Shown one piece after another: positions 1 through 11,236 of a stretch of DNA of 64,000 nucleotides (the first letter of the stretch is position 1; every line of letters starts with the position of its first letter). This DNA comes from Rosa chinensis. Taxonomy: Eukaryota > Streptophyta > Magnoliopsida > Rosales > Rosaceae. The stretch lies in assembly GCF_002994745.2 (NCBI RefSeq), contig NC_037092.1, forward strand, positions 25,073,001 through 25,137,000, written 5' to 3'. The position numbers were made by a program, and so were the translations under genes. Under the pieces are notes generated by a model. The model was not told the origin of the DNA, made no database searches, and worked only from the letters and a program-made list of their open reading frames with translations.

Positions 1-945
1 AAGGTGGATTCCCACTCCCTAATCTAGTGAGCCCAAGAAAAAAGCCCACAAAGCATTCCAAGGCCCAAGTGGCCCAGTCCATCCATAGTTTGAGTGGAGC
101 AATGGAGACAACGGCGTTGCCGCCGCACCAACCACCACCTCCATATCCATCTCGCCCGTCCATGCAGCCATTTCCGACTCCGTCATCAATAGCCACCTCG
201 CCCCAGTCATCACCACCAGACGTCGAATCTAAACCAAGGCCTGCATCCCCTATAGCAAAGACGACATCACGAGTCGCACCACGAGTCCGCCACAAACCAT
301 CGCTGGTCTTGCCTCCATGCTCCCCATCGTTATCACGACGCCACCATTCAGATCGGGAAACCTGAATACCATAGCCACCAGTGCAGCCAACTTCGCTATC
401 GCCCAACACGGTAACAAGAAGAGGACACCAGTGTTGCGACTGCTGCCTCCAACCCATCACTCCAGGCTCCCTACCACTGTCGGAAGTCAGACGACCCCGA
501 TCCACAACCCAGTCGTGCCGATCCAATACAAACCCTACCAGAACCACACCATTAGAGCACGGCCTCAGATCAGCCACCCAAACATCAAACCTACCATCCC
601 AAACAGCAACCCCAGGGAACCCACACCAAGGCAGCCGCGATCCAAGATCCAAACCGATGCCAACCGGTCGACCACGATCCACGATCCAGACTCGCCGATC
701 CGCCTTAAACCAATATAGCTCCACTCCCTTGGAGCTCGGCTTCAGATCAGCCATAGCCCAACCAGCACCCCTAGACATCCCCATCCAAGGCGAAACACCT
801 AGTGCCAGATCGAAAACAGCAAGAAGAAATAGAGAGGTAGCCACAAGGCTAGCAATGGCCATGACCAAAGATGTCTGGAAGGTTTGAGAATTTTGTCGAT
901 GGAGGAGGCCAACGATAACCCTAGCAGAGCGCTAGGTCAATGTTA
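1..945 (-). mobile_element. ORF-less retroposon, 5' portion (3' end outside window)
   Basis: GC-richer than its surroundings, this stretch resembles the other long retroposons of the window. Read on the minus strand it opens near 945 with the motif GCTCTGCTAGGGTT (about 920-935), as does the copy at 37786-38936, and then carries many GGATCNNGGATC-like stretches. Its poly(A) end would lie left of base 1, so the flanking duplication cannot be checked. Apparent ORFs on the plus strand here are proline/serine/threonine-rich low-complexity translations of the antisense of the element and I do not call them genes. The right boundary is approximate. Confidence 0.45.
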
Positions 946-1253
946 TTTCTTCTTCTCCTTACAACTTTGGTATGGTGTGTATTAAGTAGTTAGGGATGTG
1001 TATATAAAAATTTTCACCTTAAAATCTTATCAGTATTCAGTAGTGCTGATTCACTTTCAAAACTAAATTTTCCCCATAAACTTCTTACATGAACATAAAA
1101 GATTAAAAGAAGGTGAAAAGGGTGGGGAGATATATGTATCCAAAAATCCAATAAAACTAAGACCCTTAGCATATGTCACATAAAATAAAATAAGACACTC
1201 CAAAACCTCACTCTCGGTTCATCCAAAACCCAAAACCCCATTAAAACCTCAAA
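946..1253. other. Spacer: promoter and 5' UTR region of the IPT9-type gene
   Basis: AT-rich sequence between the retroposon and the start codon of the tRNA isopentenyltransferase gene. It should hold the promoter and leader. I see no clear TATA box at a convincing distance. Confidence 0.4.
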
Positions 1254-4200
1254 ATGATTATCAGCAGTAGCGTCCGGACAGGGTTCCCACGCTTTCCATC
1301 CTCGTCGGAGAAGCGTGTCTTCCGGTTGGCAGTCAAGTTTACTTTCACTCTCCGGCGGCGACCTTTCACCACCTTGTGCTCTGTTTCGGCCACCCAGAAG
1401 AAGAAGAGCAAGGAGAAGGTGATCGTGGTATCGGGGCCCACCGGAGCCGGGAAGAGCCGGCTGGCACTCGAGCTAGCTAAGGTGCTCAACGGCGAGATTA
1501 TCAGCGCCGACTCTGTCCAGGTTTGACCAAATTTGCAATACCCACTTCAAGTTTTTGGCTTTTTGGAAAGTTTTAAAGGAAAATGGGCAAATGTGGTTTC
1601 TTTTTTAAGTAAAGCATGTATTGCTGAATTGGGTATTGAAATTTGTACTTGTTATGATGCATTGAACTTATGTAAGAGCTAGTTTGTTGCTTATAGAAGG
1701 ATTGAGTGTGGAAGATGTATAGAGAACAGTGAAGAAGAGGGGGAGCTCTATTTGATCTGTAAATGAAGCCTGACTATAACCAGTAATTCTTAGGCCTGCT
1801 TATAGTGTCCACAAAACAAAAAGATAAGCAATTGAAGTAAAAAACACATTCAGACCGAAGAAGCATTGTAGTGTAAGATGAGATAAGCAATCTCCATCGA
1901 AATCACATTGTCTTTGTTGATTTACTTTTGTTCAGAATTACAGCAGTTTACAACTTGTGCAATGTAGGTTAAATTGACTTCATTTGATATGGCCTTTGCG
2001 GCACAGGTATATCGGGGTCTTGATGTTGGATCGGCAAAGCCTTCTCCAGGTGATAGAAAGGTGCTTTCTTAATTGAGAAATAGGTTTGAGCATGCTTCTA
2101 CATTGAAATTCAGTTTATGGATTTCCAAAGTATTTCATGTTCATGTTAGTTTTATGTTTAACCATCGTTATGGTGAAAATTTAGTATCATAAGAAGATAG
2201 GCAACTTAAAAAGCTCTAGGTGTTCTTAAAACATATGTAACATGATTGTTTTGGATTGAATTGTCCCTAAGATCCGACTTGAATTTGATCCTGTCTAGCT
2301 CTGGCAGATCACTGTATCTTCTGCAATGAGTCTGAACATACTATCCAGAACTATTATTATCTCATCTGTTTTTGTGCAATTTAGGAATGGTAATGGATGC
2401 AGTCAATCTGTGCTATGGATTTTTTTATAACCATTTGTGAAAATTTCATATATAGCTAGAAGTGTAGAACAACTTTTACCAACTGCAAATATTAACTTGT
2501 CAGATCCTTGTGGTTTTATCATGGAAAAAGTGAACACTTTATCATATTGAAGATAGGTTTATATAACTTTTCCTTTAGTCATGATAGGTTCATTTAACAT
2601 GATATTGAATTCTACTGTTAATAATTGATGACTGGAAAGCTTCTTCCTCCGTCAAAATTTCAGCTTCTCTGGTTTATTAGGTCAGTGCCATTTTAATAAC
2701 TATTAGCTTCTTCTTTTTCATTTCTTTTTTGGTCCAGGAAGTACCACATCATCTGGTTGACATATTGCACCCATCTGAAGGTGTGTTTGCCTACTAAATA
2801 TAAGGGCAGAAAGAAATGCATCAATGTGTGTGTGTGTGTGTGTATTCTCATCTGCTATAACTTGGAGCCTTTAAAAGATGGTTCTAGTTGTATGCTTAAA
2901 TGATGTTGAGTTTTCTACTGCTATGTTTGGAACTTTGGATGTATCTGTTCTCCCAATTTAACACATGTATTATTCTTCAGACTACTCGGTTGGACAATTT
3001 TATGACGATGCAAGGCAAGCTACAAGGTGTATTCTTGACAATGGGCGTGTTCCCATAGTTACTGGTGGCACTGGATTGTACTTGCGATGGTAGGTGCTAC
3101 TATGTTCTTTCTACAAAATTTTCTTTCTTATTATTAGTGAATATTTTAATTATGTTAAAGTTAGAATGTTAAGTCACAGAAATGCCATTTAGCTGTTGAT
3201 AAAATAGCTTTCCTGGTAAACAAATATCTTCTGAAGACAACTCTATGTTTGTTGGTGATATTGGCACCATTTAACTCAGTCTCTTCAGGTTGAATTCAGA
3301 TACACTCTGGAATTTAGAGGGATGCTGTTATTTATGTGTTTTTCTCTTCATTTTGGTTGTATTCATAACATTATTTGTTGTTATAAATATCAGGTTAATA
3401 TATGGAAAACCAGATGTTCCCAAAGCCTCAAAAGAGATCGCATCTGAAGTGTCTTCTGAGTTGGCAGATTTAGAAAGAAATGGACACTGGGATGCAGCTG
3501 TGCAGTTGGTGATCAAAGCAGGTGACCCTAAGGCTCAATTTTTGGCTGCTAATGATTGGTACCGATTAAGACGCAGCCTGGAGATCATCAAGGTTAGTCT
3601 GTAATGTTTCTGCTTTATATGTGAATAATGGAATCTCTCCCTAGCCCCGCCCCAAACAAAAAAGATAGGGACTTATACATTCTTTAAACAGAGAGACACA
3701 CGACATACATAAGTGTTTTGTTGATAACTTAACTTATTGTTGTCTCTCTGGTTGATTTTTTTTTTTTTCATTTTTTTTTTTCATGAAATGACAGTCTAGT
3801 GGATCACCTCCATCTGCCTTCGAAGTACCGTATGATTCTTTCCGCAAAGAATGTGATTCTAGTGTAGTAGACACTAATGACATTAACTCCTCTGCTGATG
3901 TTGTGGAGGAAGTTAAATCAAAGGAATTGGACTATGACTTCATTTGCTTTTTCCTCTCAAACCAAAGGGTTGATCTATACAGATCAATTGATTGGCGATG
4001 TGAAGATATGGTGTCAGGTAAGTCATATTGGGGTACATTACTACAGATTGATCATCCATCTTTGTGTTCTCGAATCAAATCAGAAAATTTCATTTGTTTT
4101 ACATAAGCTCATCATTTAGTTTACTGCAGGAACTGATGGTATCTTGTCTGAGGCCAGATGGCTTCTTGATGCGGGTCTTATTCCAAATTCCAATTCAGCA

Positions 4201-4529
4201 ACCAGAGCAATTGGTTACAGACAAGTATAGCTCTCTTCTTGTTTGATTCATTGATATTACATAAACTTTTTTATTATTCAAACAATCATTCTTGAATTTT
4301 TTTTTTTTTTCATTAGAATCTTATGCACTTTGTTATATCATGTTATTATTGTTTGCAATGGGTAGTAACACTCGGAATTATTTCAGGCTATGGAGTATTT
4401 ATTATTGTGTAGGGAGCAAGGAGGTAGTTCTTCACCAAGAGAGTTCTACAACTTTTTGACTGAATTTCAAAAGGCATCTAGGTAATGCATTTTCACTCTA
4501 CAACTCTGTATTAAAAGCTCATTTGAATA

Positions 4530-4560
<31 letters not shown>

Positions 4561-5611
4561 AAATAAATCTGTATAAAAAGCCATAAGCCAACTTTTTGGA
4601 CATGCTCAATAAATATTGCTTATACTTTTTATAAAAGCAACATCTGATAAAACCATTGGGTTAGGGTGAACAAAGAGACATTTTGCAAATATCTTTTAGG
4701 AGTTATCCATTTGAATTTACTTGGTAAAAGATCAAGTAATACAAGAAAGAAAAGTACGAGGGCCACCATCCTCAGCATTAGTACTTGTTGCTTTCAAATT
4801 TGTTCCAAAGGGTAGCATTCTCATTTTGTTACAGACATCTTCAAATGTTTGACAGTATCTCATTTCTTTTCCAAAACGAAGTTAACATTTAACTTGCATG
4901 ATTGTGTTGAAAACCTGGTGCTGCATGGAGCTTTAATAGTCCCTGTGTCCTATTTAGTGTTTACATGTTTCTTACTCATTACATTCAAATTTTTAACCCA
5001 GAATTTGTTAATTCTCTGCAGAAATTTTGCAAAACGGCAATTGACATGGTTTCGTAACGAGCAAATCTATCACTGGCTTGACGCTTCCAAACCCTTGGTA
5101 TGCTCTCCGATTTGTTTCCATTATTTGCTAGAGATGTAGGTAACTCTCCCCTCAGCTTTATGTATTGTTTCCCACACTATTTCTTTGCACCTGTGAATGG
5201 TTAGACATATTAGCTTTAGCAATTTTTTTTTTGTTGTCATTAATCAATATGGGCATCTGGAATTGTTAAATTATGCTCATGTAAATTTTGTGTGCTCATC
5301 TCACACTGGACAAGGTTTGCAGGATACTGTTCTAAACTTTATTTGTGATGCATACCATGACAAAAGTGGAAATTGGGTTGTGCCTGAATCACTGCAAATG
5401 AAGAAAGAATTGTCAAGCCGCCGAGAAGAGTCTGAACTAAAGAGCTATCGAACTAAGAACAGGTATAGTATACGAACATTGAATGGTTTTAGTTATTGTT
5501 GAGTTGGCACAAAGGGCTAATAGTTTTGTTTATATGCAATCGTGCAGGCATTTTATCAGACGTGAAGATTGTTCAGATATTCTAGACTGGATACAGAGAA
5601 CACAAGGCTGA
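1254..5611 (+). CDS. IPT9: tRNA dimethylallyltransferase, IPT9 type (MiaA family)
   Basis: Transfers a dimethylallyl group to A37 of tRNAs that read codons starting with U; tRNA turnover then yields cis-zeatin-type cytokinins (family knowledge). Coding exons, each with GT-AG borders and matching phase: 1254-1520, 2007-2060, 2738-2780, 2981-3089, 3394-3592, 3795-4017, 4130-4224, 4387-4481, 5022-5097, 5323-5462, 5548-5611. They sum to 1365 nt, 454 residues, close to the usual size of plant IPT9. The P-loop GPTGAGKS is at residues 61-68, followed by [26 protein letters not shown] and the RAIGYRQ region of the family are also present. The basic, Ser/Arg-rich first 45 residues suggest an organellar transit peptide. 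All exons are intact. Intron 3 has a short (TG)n and intron 8 an (AT)n tract. Confidence 0.93.
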
Positions 5612-6202
5612 AACAATGAATTGTCATTTAATATTCACTTCCTTGGTGCTTGATTTTTGCCAAAGCATCTGATATGATCAAACAGAACTATACTTGAGTA
5701 GGGATAATCTTCTCCTTACCGGCCAAAAAATCTCATCGCAGAGTTTGTTTCTTTGGATAGGTTAGCTTTTAAGGCTCCAGCTTACAGCAGCTTTCATGTT
5801 GAGTCCTCACTGTGATTTATGTATCTTTGCAAAAGCTCAACAAAAATAACTTTTTATTATACAATCTAAAATATGGATCCATTTTCTGATAATGGATCTA
5901 GTCTTTAATAAACACCCATCAGTATTTTAGTATATAGTAAGCACATGAATGGGTCACTGCCATTTAATTACTATTGTTCTTTTCCTATTGTTTTGGTCTG
6001 AAATTACTACAGTCAGACATCAAACTGCAAAGAAGGTATTCAGGAACAACACCAGATTAAATCAACATCATAATGTTTCAAAAGAAAAAGAACAGGAAAA
6101 AGAAGACAAGAATTTAGGCTTGGCCTCAAACTAAACTCCGCCCACATCCTCATAAGTATGCTAGTTATGACTTTATTTAATGCTGCAGCATTCTCACACG
6201 AG
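5612..6202. other. Spacer: 3' UTR of the IPT9-type gene and unassigned sequence
   Basis: AT-rich, no convincing coding signal. The first few hundred bases are probably the 3' UTR of the upstream gene. Confidence 0.35.
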
Positions 6203-7160
6203 CTACTCAGGAACGAAGTCATTCATGTTGTTCTGTTCCTCTGTGAATTTGCTTTCAGCTTCAGTATCACGAACTAGTTTCACTGATTTTTCTGCGTTGT
6301 TGATACACTTCACTCAAAATTCTTCACTTAAGCCTTCCAACTGGTTTATGGCTAGTATATTCCCTGCTGCATTTGGATTCACATGTTGTAGCATACATGC
6401 AAGCACCATCACCAGTTTCGGACATGAGCTTGTTTGCAAAGGGGACATGAACTTCTTATCGAAAACCCTCCCATATCGCAACATGCCTCTTTTACGTATT
6501 TCCTTATTATCAGCCATGAGCTCCAACACTTGAAAATAAGAATGATCTGTTTCTCGTACATCTTGCATTTTAAACTAGATATAGTTTTGCAGTCTTGCAA
6601 TTTAATTTTATACACAAGTTACAGAAGATAGGAAGAATATGCATTCCTGTATGAGACACATGAATATCATAATAATATTTCTTGAGGTCGCCGGAACCTT
6701 TTGATTCATTGGACATATGAAGAATCCGATAGTTGCCTGGAACAGATTATATTAGGCAAACAAAAATCGTCTGTGAATGCCCTCAGTACCGATGCTGTCA
6801 GAAAAGCATATCCTTCATCATTTTCAGATTCACTGAAACTCTCTGTAGGCCGCGGCACTGGAACTCCTACTCTTACAGAACCTATTTCTTTATCTAATGT
6901 CTCATATCAGTGTATCACACGTCATTCACAGAGAATGTGGATCCCTTTTGGAAACATAAAACCAGTCACTCACTCACTCCATCTCCTTGTTTCCTAAGCT
7001 GAAATGCTAACAAGAACAGTGCTCCAACATCACATTGAGAAAAGCCTGTTCCGAACTTTTGAAGAACAACTCTTCCCATATCTTACACATATCTCTATTC
7101 GATAGGCGATAGAGTCTGACTGATGGCCTGCCCTTCCATTCATCATTAACAAAAAGTTAG
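6203..7160 (-). pseudogene. Unidentified minus-strand gene remnant (three exon-like blocks)
   Basis: On the minus strand three blocks read as ordinary soluble protein without stops. Block 1 is 7160-7021 and contains RPSVRLYRLSNRDMCKIWEE. Block 2 is about 6900-6714 and contains IGSVRVGVPVPRPTESFSES. Block 3 is 6528-6203 and contains KKFMSPLQTSSCPKLVMVLA and ends in NMNDFVPE before a TAG. Block 3 begins after a plausible acceptor (TTTTCAAG). Short distances and imperfect splice signals between blocks suggest either the 3' half of a real multi-exon gene or a decayed copy. I do not recognise the family. A further open stretch on the same strand (7939-7724) could be an upstream exon but is less convincing. 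Confidence 0.3.
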
Positions 7161-9028
7161 TCTTTGACCTTATCATGCATGCTCAGAAAAATTAGGTAAA
7201 TTCTAAACCTATTAAGGTATCTCAGGAAGCTTCCATTTCACGCTCTCTAATCTTTATGTAAGTTTAGACATTTTATCTGAAAACAGAATAGACTTCTGTT
7301 AAATAAAAGATGCTAATATACAGAATGGATTTTAAAGTTTCCTCCAAGTTCATTAACTAGGTACATTGCAAGAAATACCAAATCTGTTATAATTACCTGA
7401 AAACTTATTTCATAATAATATTCTCAAGAACTGAAAAGATGAGTTACCTGATCCAGAAGATCAGTTTCATGATGACATGTAGGAGATGCTTGGATTTCTT
7501 ATGTAGTGTTAAGAATCTAAAGACCCTTAGCTTAAAGCCGTAACATCAGGGAAACTCCAAGTGATATTATCAAAGAACCACCCAAAAGATCGACCATATA
7601 TAGAATCATAAATTCGTAATCATCCATGGATACATGAATAATCAAATTAGAGAGAAGAGAAACTCTTGATAGATTTCGAGAATTGCACTTCACAGTCTCG
7701 AAAATATTAGCATCTTTGCAATTTCATTCAGTCATTGTAAAGCGATTAACAACGTAACATGAATGGATCGACTCACATACATACTCGGACTCCCATATAA
7801 AAATATGCACCAAACGCCATGTGGAAATGTTCTTGTTTTGATCTTGATAACAGTATCCTCGACATCCTTGCTCTTGTTGGCATCGATACGACAATCGTCG
7901 ATCATCTTGTTGCACTAGATTCTCTAGGGTGTTTGACATTAAAATAAGATTTGTTTCCCTTTGAATGAGACTGTCACAAAAGATGTATTGACCTAGCTTT
8001 CACCCTTCGGGAAAAAGAGTTCATATAATTCACCCTTCAAAATATCTCTGGTTTTGGTAATAAGCCCTGAATGCAATACAGTTATGCTTTCGAAGTGATC
8101 ATAATAGACGTCCAAATGCAATCTCGTTTGAATTTTGAAGGCTGTGTCGAGTGCAAGATCATAGCTGAGGGTTTTGTTTTCAGTAAAGTAGTTGAACTCA
8201 GTGAGCGAGGCATGACTTACGTGAATGTAGGTGAAGCTTATCCAAAATCATATTGAGATGAAGCTCAAGATGACAAATATGACGATGCATTTGTGTTCCA
8301 CGAGTTGTTAACTGTAACGTGCTGGTGATTCAATCGGAATTCGCTTCATGAATAAAGGATAGATTACTTGGCCGAATTAATATTAGAAGGTACAACAAAT
8401 TTAAAGGAGAGTAAAATTAACACCTCTTTTTGTAAACCAAATTCTCTCTTTTCACTTTTGCATGAATATTATTTCAATATATACGCACCAAAAATCCAGC
8501 AATAACTAAAGCAACTCTCTCAAAATGTCCGCCAAACGAACAATATATCGTTACGCTACAAACTACACCTTATCGTAACTGCATTCCACAACAACAACCA
8601 ACGGCGAAAAAACAGAAGAGCCTCAACAACATCCAAACCCATCTCTAGCCTCGACGAACACAAAACCCAAGTTTCACGGCGGCTCTATCTCTCTCTTAAA
8701 CCCCAAGTTGAGCATGTCAAATGAATTAACCAAAAAAAAAAAAAAAACAAAAGAGTGGAGAAAATGACATATTCTTAGAATATACATTAACGTGAAGCCT
8801 ACCTAAAGTTCAATTTACACTACAGTAAATATAAACCTTTTTTTAACTAGGTGAATCACATGACATTAACTTTTTCTCCATTAAATTATTATAAAATAGG
8901 TCCCCCAAAACTACCCATAAATACCACACCACACTAGCAACTGTAGTACTCATCACTTGCTTTGCCTCGCCTCATCATCTCTTCTTGTTCGACTTCGACA
9001 CTCCCAAAGCAAAAAAGAGCGAAGAAAA
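7161..9028. other. Spacer upstream of malate dehydrogenase
   Basis: Mostly AT-rich with no convincing gene. A 61-codon plus-strand ORF (8071-8256) has no family signal, and a minus-strand ORF at 7724-7939 is ambiguous. The right end is the MDH promoter, including a TATA-like CATAAATA about 110 bases upstream of the start codon. Confidence 0.35.
8916..8923 (+). promoter_or_regulatory. Probable TATA box of the malate dehydrogenase gene
   Basis: CATAAATA in a C/A-rich stretch, about 106 bases upstream of the ATG, leaving room for a short leader. Inferred from position only. Confidence 0.4.
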
Positions 9029-11236
9029 ATGAGGCCATCCATGTCCTTGGTCAGATCCGTCCACCGCGTCGCCCGCCGCGCCTACTCCTCGGAGTCCGTC
9101 CCCCACCGCAAGGTCGCCGTTCTCGGCGCCGCCGGCGGCATCGGCCAGCCCCTCGCCCTCCTCATGAAGCTCAACCCTCTCGTCTCCCACCTCTCCCTCT
9201 ACGATATCGCCGGCACCCCCGGCGTCGCCGCCGACGTCAGCCACATCAACACCAGATCTGAGGTACTTCTGCTTCTTAGTCTCTAAATTGATGCCTGATT
9301 CGCTCCGATCCGACGGTTTCTGATTCATTTTGCGGTGGTGATTTTCCAGGTTAAGGGTTACGCTGGGGAGGATCAGCTCGCCGAGGCCTTGGAGGGATGC
9401 GACGTCGTGATTATCCCCGCCGGTGTGCCACGTAAGCCTGGAATGACACGTGACGATCTCTTCAACATTAATGCTGGCATCGTCAAGTCTCTGACCTCCG
9501 CCATCGCCAAGTACTGCCCTCATGTGAGTATCTCTAATTGCTCTTCGTTTCGGATTGTTTGGAATTGGTTTTGTGCGTGTAATTGAATCGGTTTTTGGGT
9601 TGATTGCTTTGGCTAGGCGATTATCAACATGATTAGCAACCCTGTTAACTCCACCGTGCCCATCGCATCGGAGGTGTTGAAGAAGGCGGGGGTTTACGAT
9701 GAGAAGAGGTTGTTTGGTGTGACTACTCTTGATGTGGTCAGGGCCAAGACTTTCTATGCTGGCAAGGCCAATGTCCCTGTTGCTGGTATGTGTTCAGCAA
9801 AAGTTCGTTCCGTTTAGTAATGTTAGTATTATATGTGTTATATTGCTCAATTGGCTTTGCGGAAGATTGATACTTGCGAACGACCAGGTGTAATTCTCAT
9901 GGTTTTGGTTTTCTTGGGTTAGAAGCTGAATAATTTATGAAGCTTTCATTTCGTTATGTTTGTGGTTGCAGAGGTTAATGTCCCAGTTGTTGGTGGCCAC
10001 GCTGGAATTACCATTCTCCCACTATTTTCTCAGGTGTGTAAATTTTTTTTTTTTTTTCAAAACCTTGGTGTTGGGTTAAATGATATTCGTGGAAGTGGTG
10101 CTCTTGCACCTTCTTTTGTTTGTGTTGACTGACTTGGCTAATTTATTGCTGTTTATTTGAATGTGTTGTAGGCTACTCCAAAAGCCAATTTGCCTGATGA
10201 TTACATCAAGGCCTTGACAAAGAGAACCCAGGACGGAGGGACAGAAGTTGTGGAAGCCAAAGCTGGAAAGGGATCTGCTACATTGTCTATGGCGTAAGTA
10301 TTTAGATAAATCCAGCGCCATGTATATTTAAAATGTTGATCTCCACTGCTGTTGCATGGCGTTATATTCCTTTTATCAAGTTGTGCTGCATGGATTATGT
10401 TTTCTTTTGCAGTTGTAGGAATAAACAAAAAGGAAATCTATGTTCTTCTCTTTACTAACTTGCCTTGTACCTTGCAGTTATGCTGGAGCTCTTTTTGCTG
10501 ATGCTTGTCTGAAGGGACTTAATGGGGTCCCAGATGTTGTGGAATGTTCGTATGTGCAATCGAGCATCACTGAACTTCCTTTCTTTGCTTCCAAGGTTAG
10601 TGAGCTTAACAAAATTGGGATTTCATTTCTCTCAAGCTTTTTAAGGTTTCTTAATGCACCAGTAATTGGCTTTATAGCTTAGATCTGTATTCATTGTTAG
10701 AGTTTGAGTGTTGTCATGTTAATTGGTATGTCTTCAGTCCACTGGTCTGGCCCTTGATGGTTTCCTGGTATCTACCTTCTAGGAACAGTAGTGTGAAAAT
10801 GGCTTCGTTAAAACGTGTTTACCGTGCCTTTTGGTTAATGAATGTTTCTGTTTCAACATGTGTTGGTTCCATCATTTTGTTACCAGTTATTATATCATTG
10901 ATTAATGGGAGACTTTTGATATTTGTCAAACATTTTGGTTACTTGCATGATCATTAGAGCTAAAACCTTGCACCATCATGCATATTCTTAGGATGCAGAC
11001 GGTCAAGATATCATGTTCCGGTCAGTTTCTAGTCATAATTATTTGCCCAAGTGAGTAGCATTATATTGATTAATGATATTAATTGCTGTTTGCAGGTGAG
11101 ACTGGGGAAGAATGGTGTGGAGGAAGTTTTGGATTTGGGTCCTCTCTCGGACTTTGAAAAGGAAGGATTGGAACTATTGAAGCCTGAGCTCAAATCATCT
11201 ATTGAGAAGGGTCTCAAGTTCGCCAACCAGAGTTAG
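9029..11236 (+). CDS. mMDH: Malate dehydrogenase, mitochondrial (NAD-dependent)
   Basis: Interconverts malate and oxaloacetate with NAD in the mitochondrial matrix, as part of the TCA cycle and redox shuttles (family knowledge). Exons: 9029-9262, 9350-9523, 9617-9785, 9972-10033, 10172-10293, 10478-10595, 11096-11236; all phases join, giving 1020 nt and 339 residues, normal for the plant mitochondrial enzyme. The basic N-terminus ([17 protein letters not shown]) is a typical matrix-targeting peptide with a probable cleavage near residues 20-24. The NAD-binding glycine motif GAAGGIG is at residues 33-39. Substrate-binding arginines lie in VPRKPGMTR (R106, R112), the catalytic histidine is H202 in VGGHAG, and NPVNS is present. 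No truncation or frameshift. The start is the first ATG in frame and supplies the targeting peptide. Confidence 0.96.

Noticed and set aside
27..887. Overlapping plus-strand ORFs rich in Pro, Ser and Thr
   Set aside because: They lie on the antisense of an ORF-less retroposon and have low-complexity composition; similar chance ORFs occur in the other copies.
8071..8256. A 61-codon plus-strand ORF before MDH
   Set aside because: No recognisable domain, no promoter or splice context; left as spacer.
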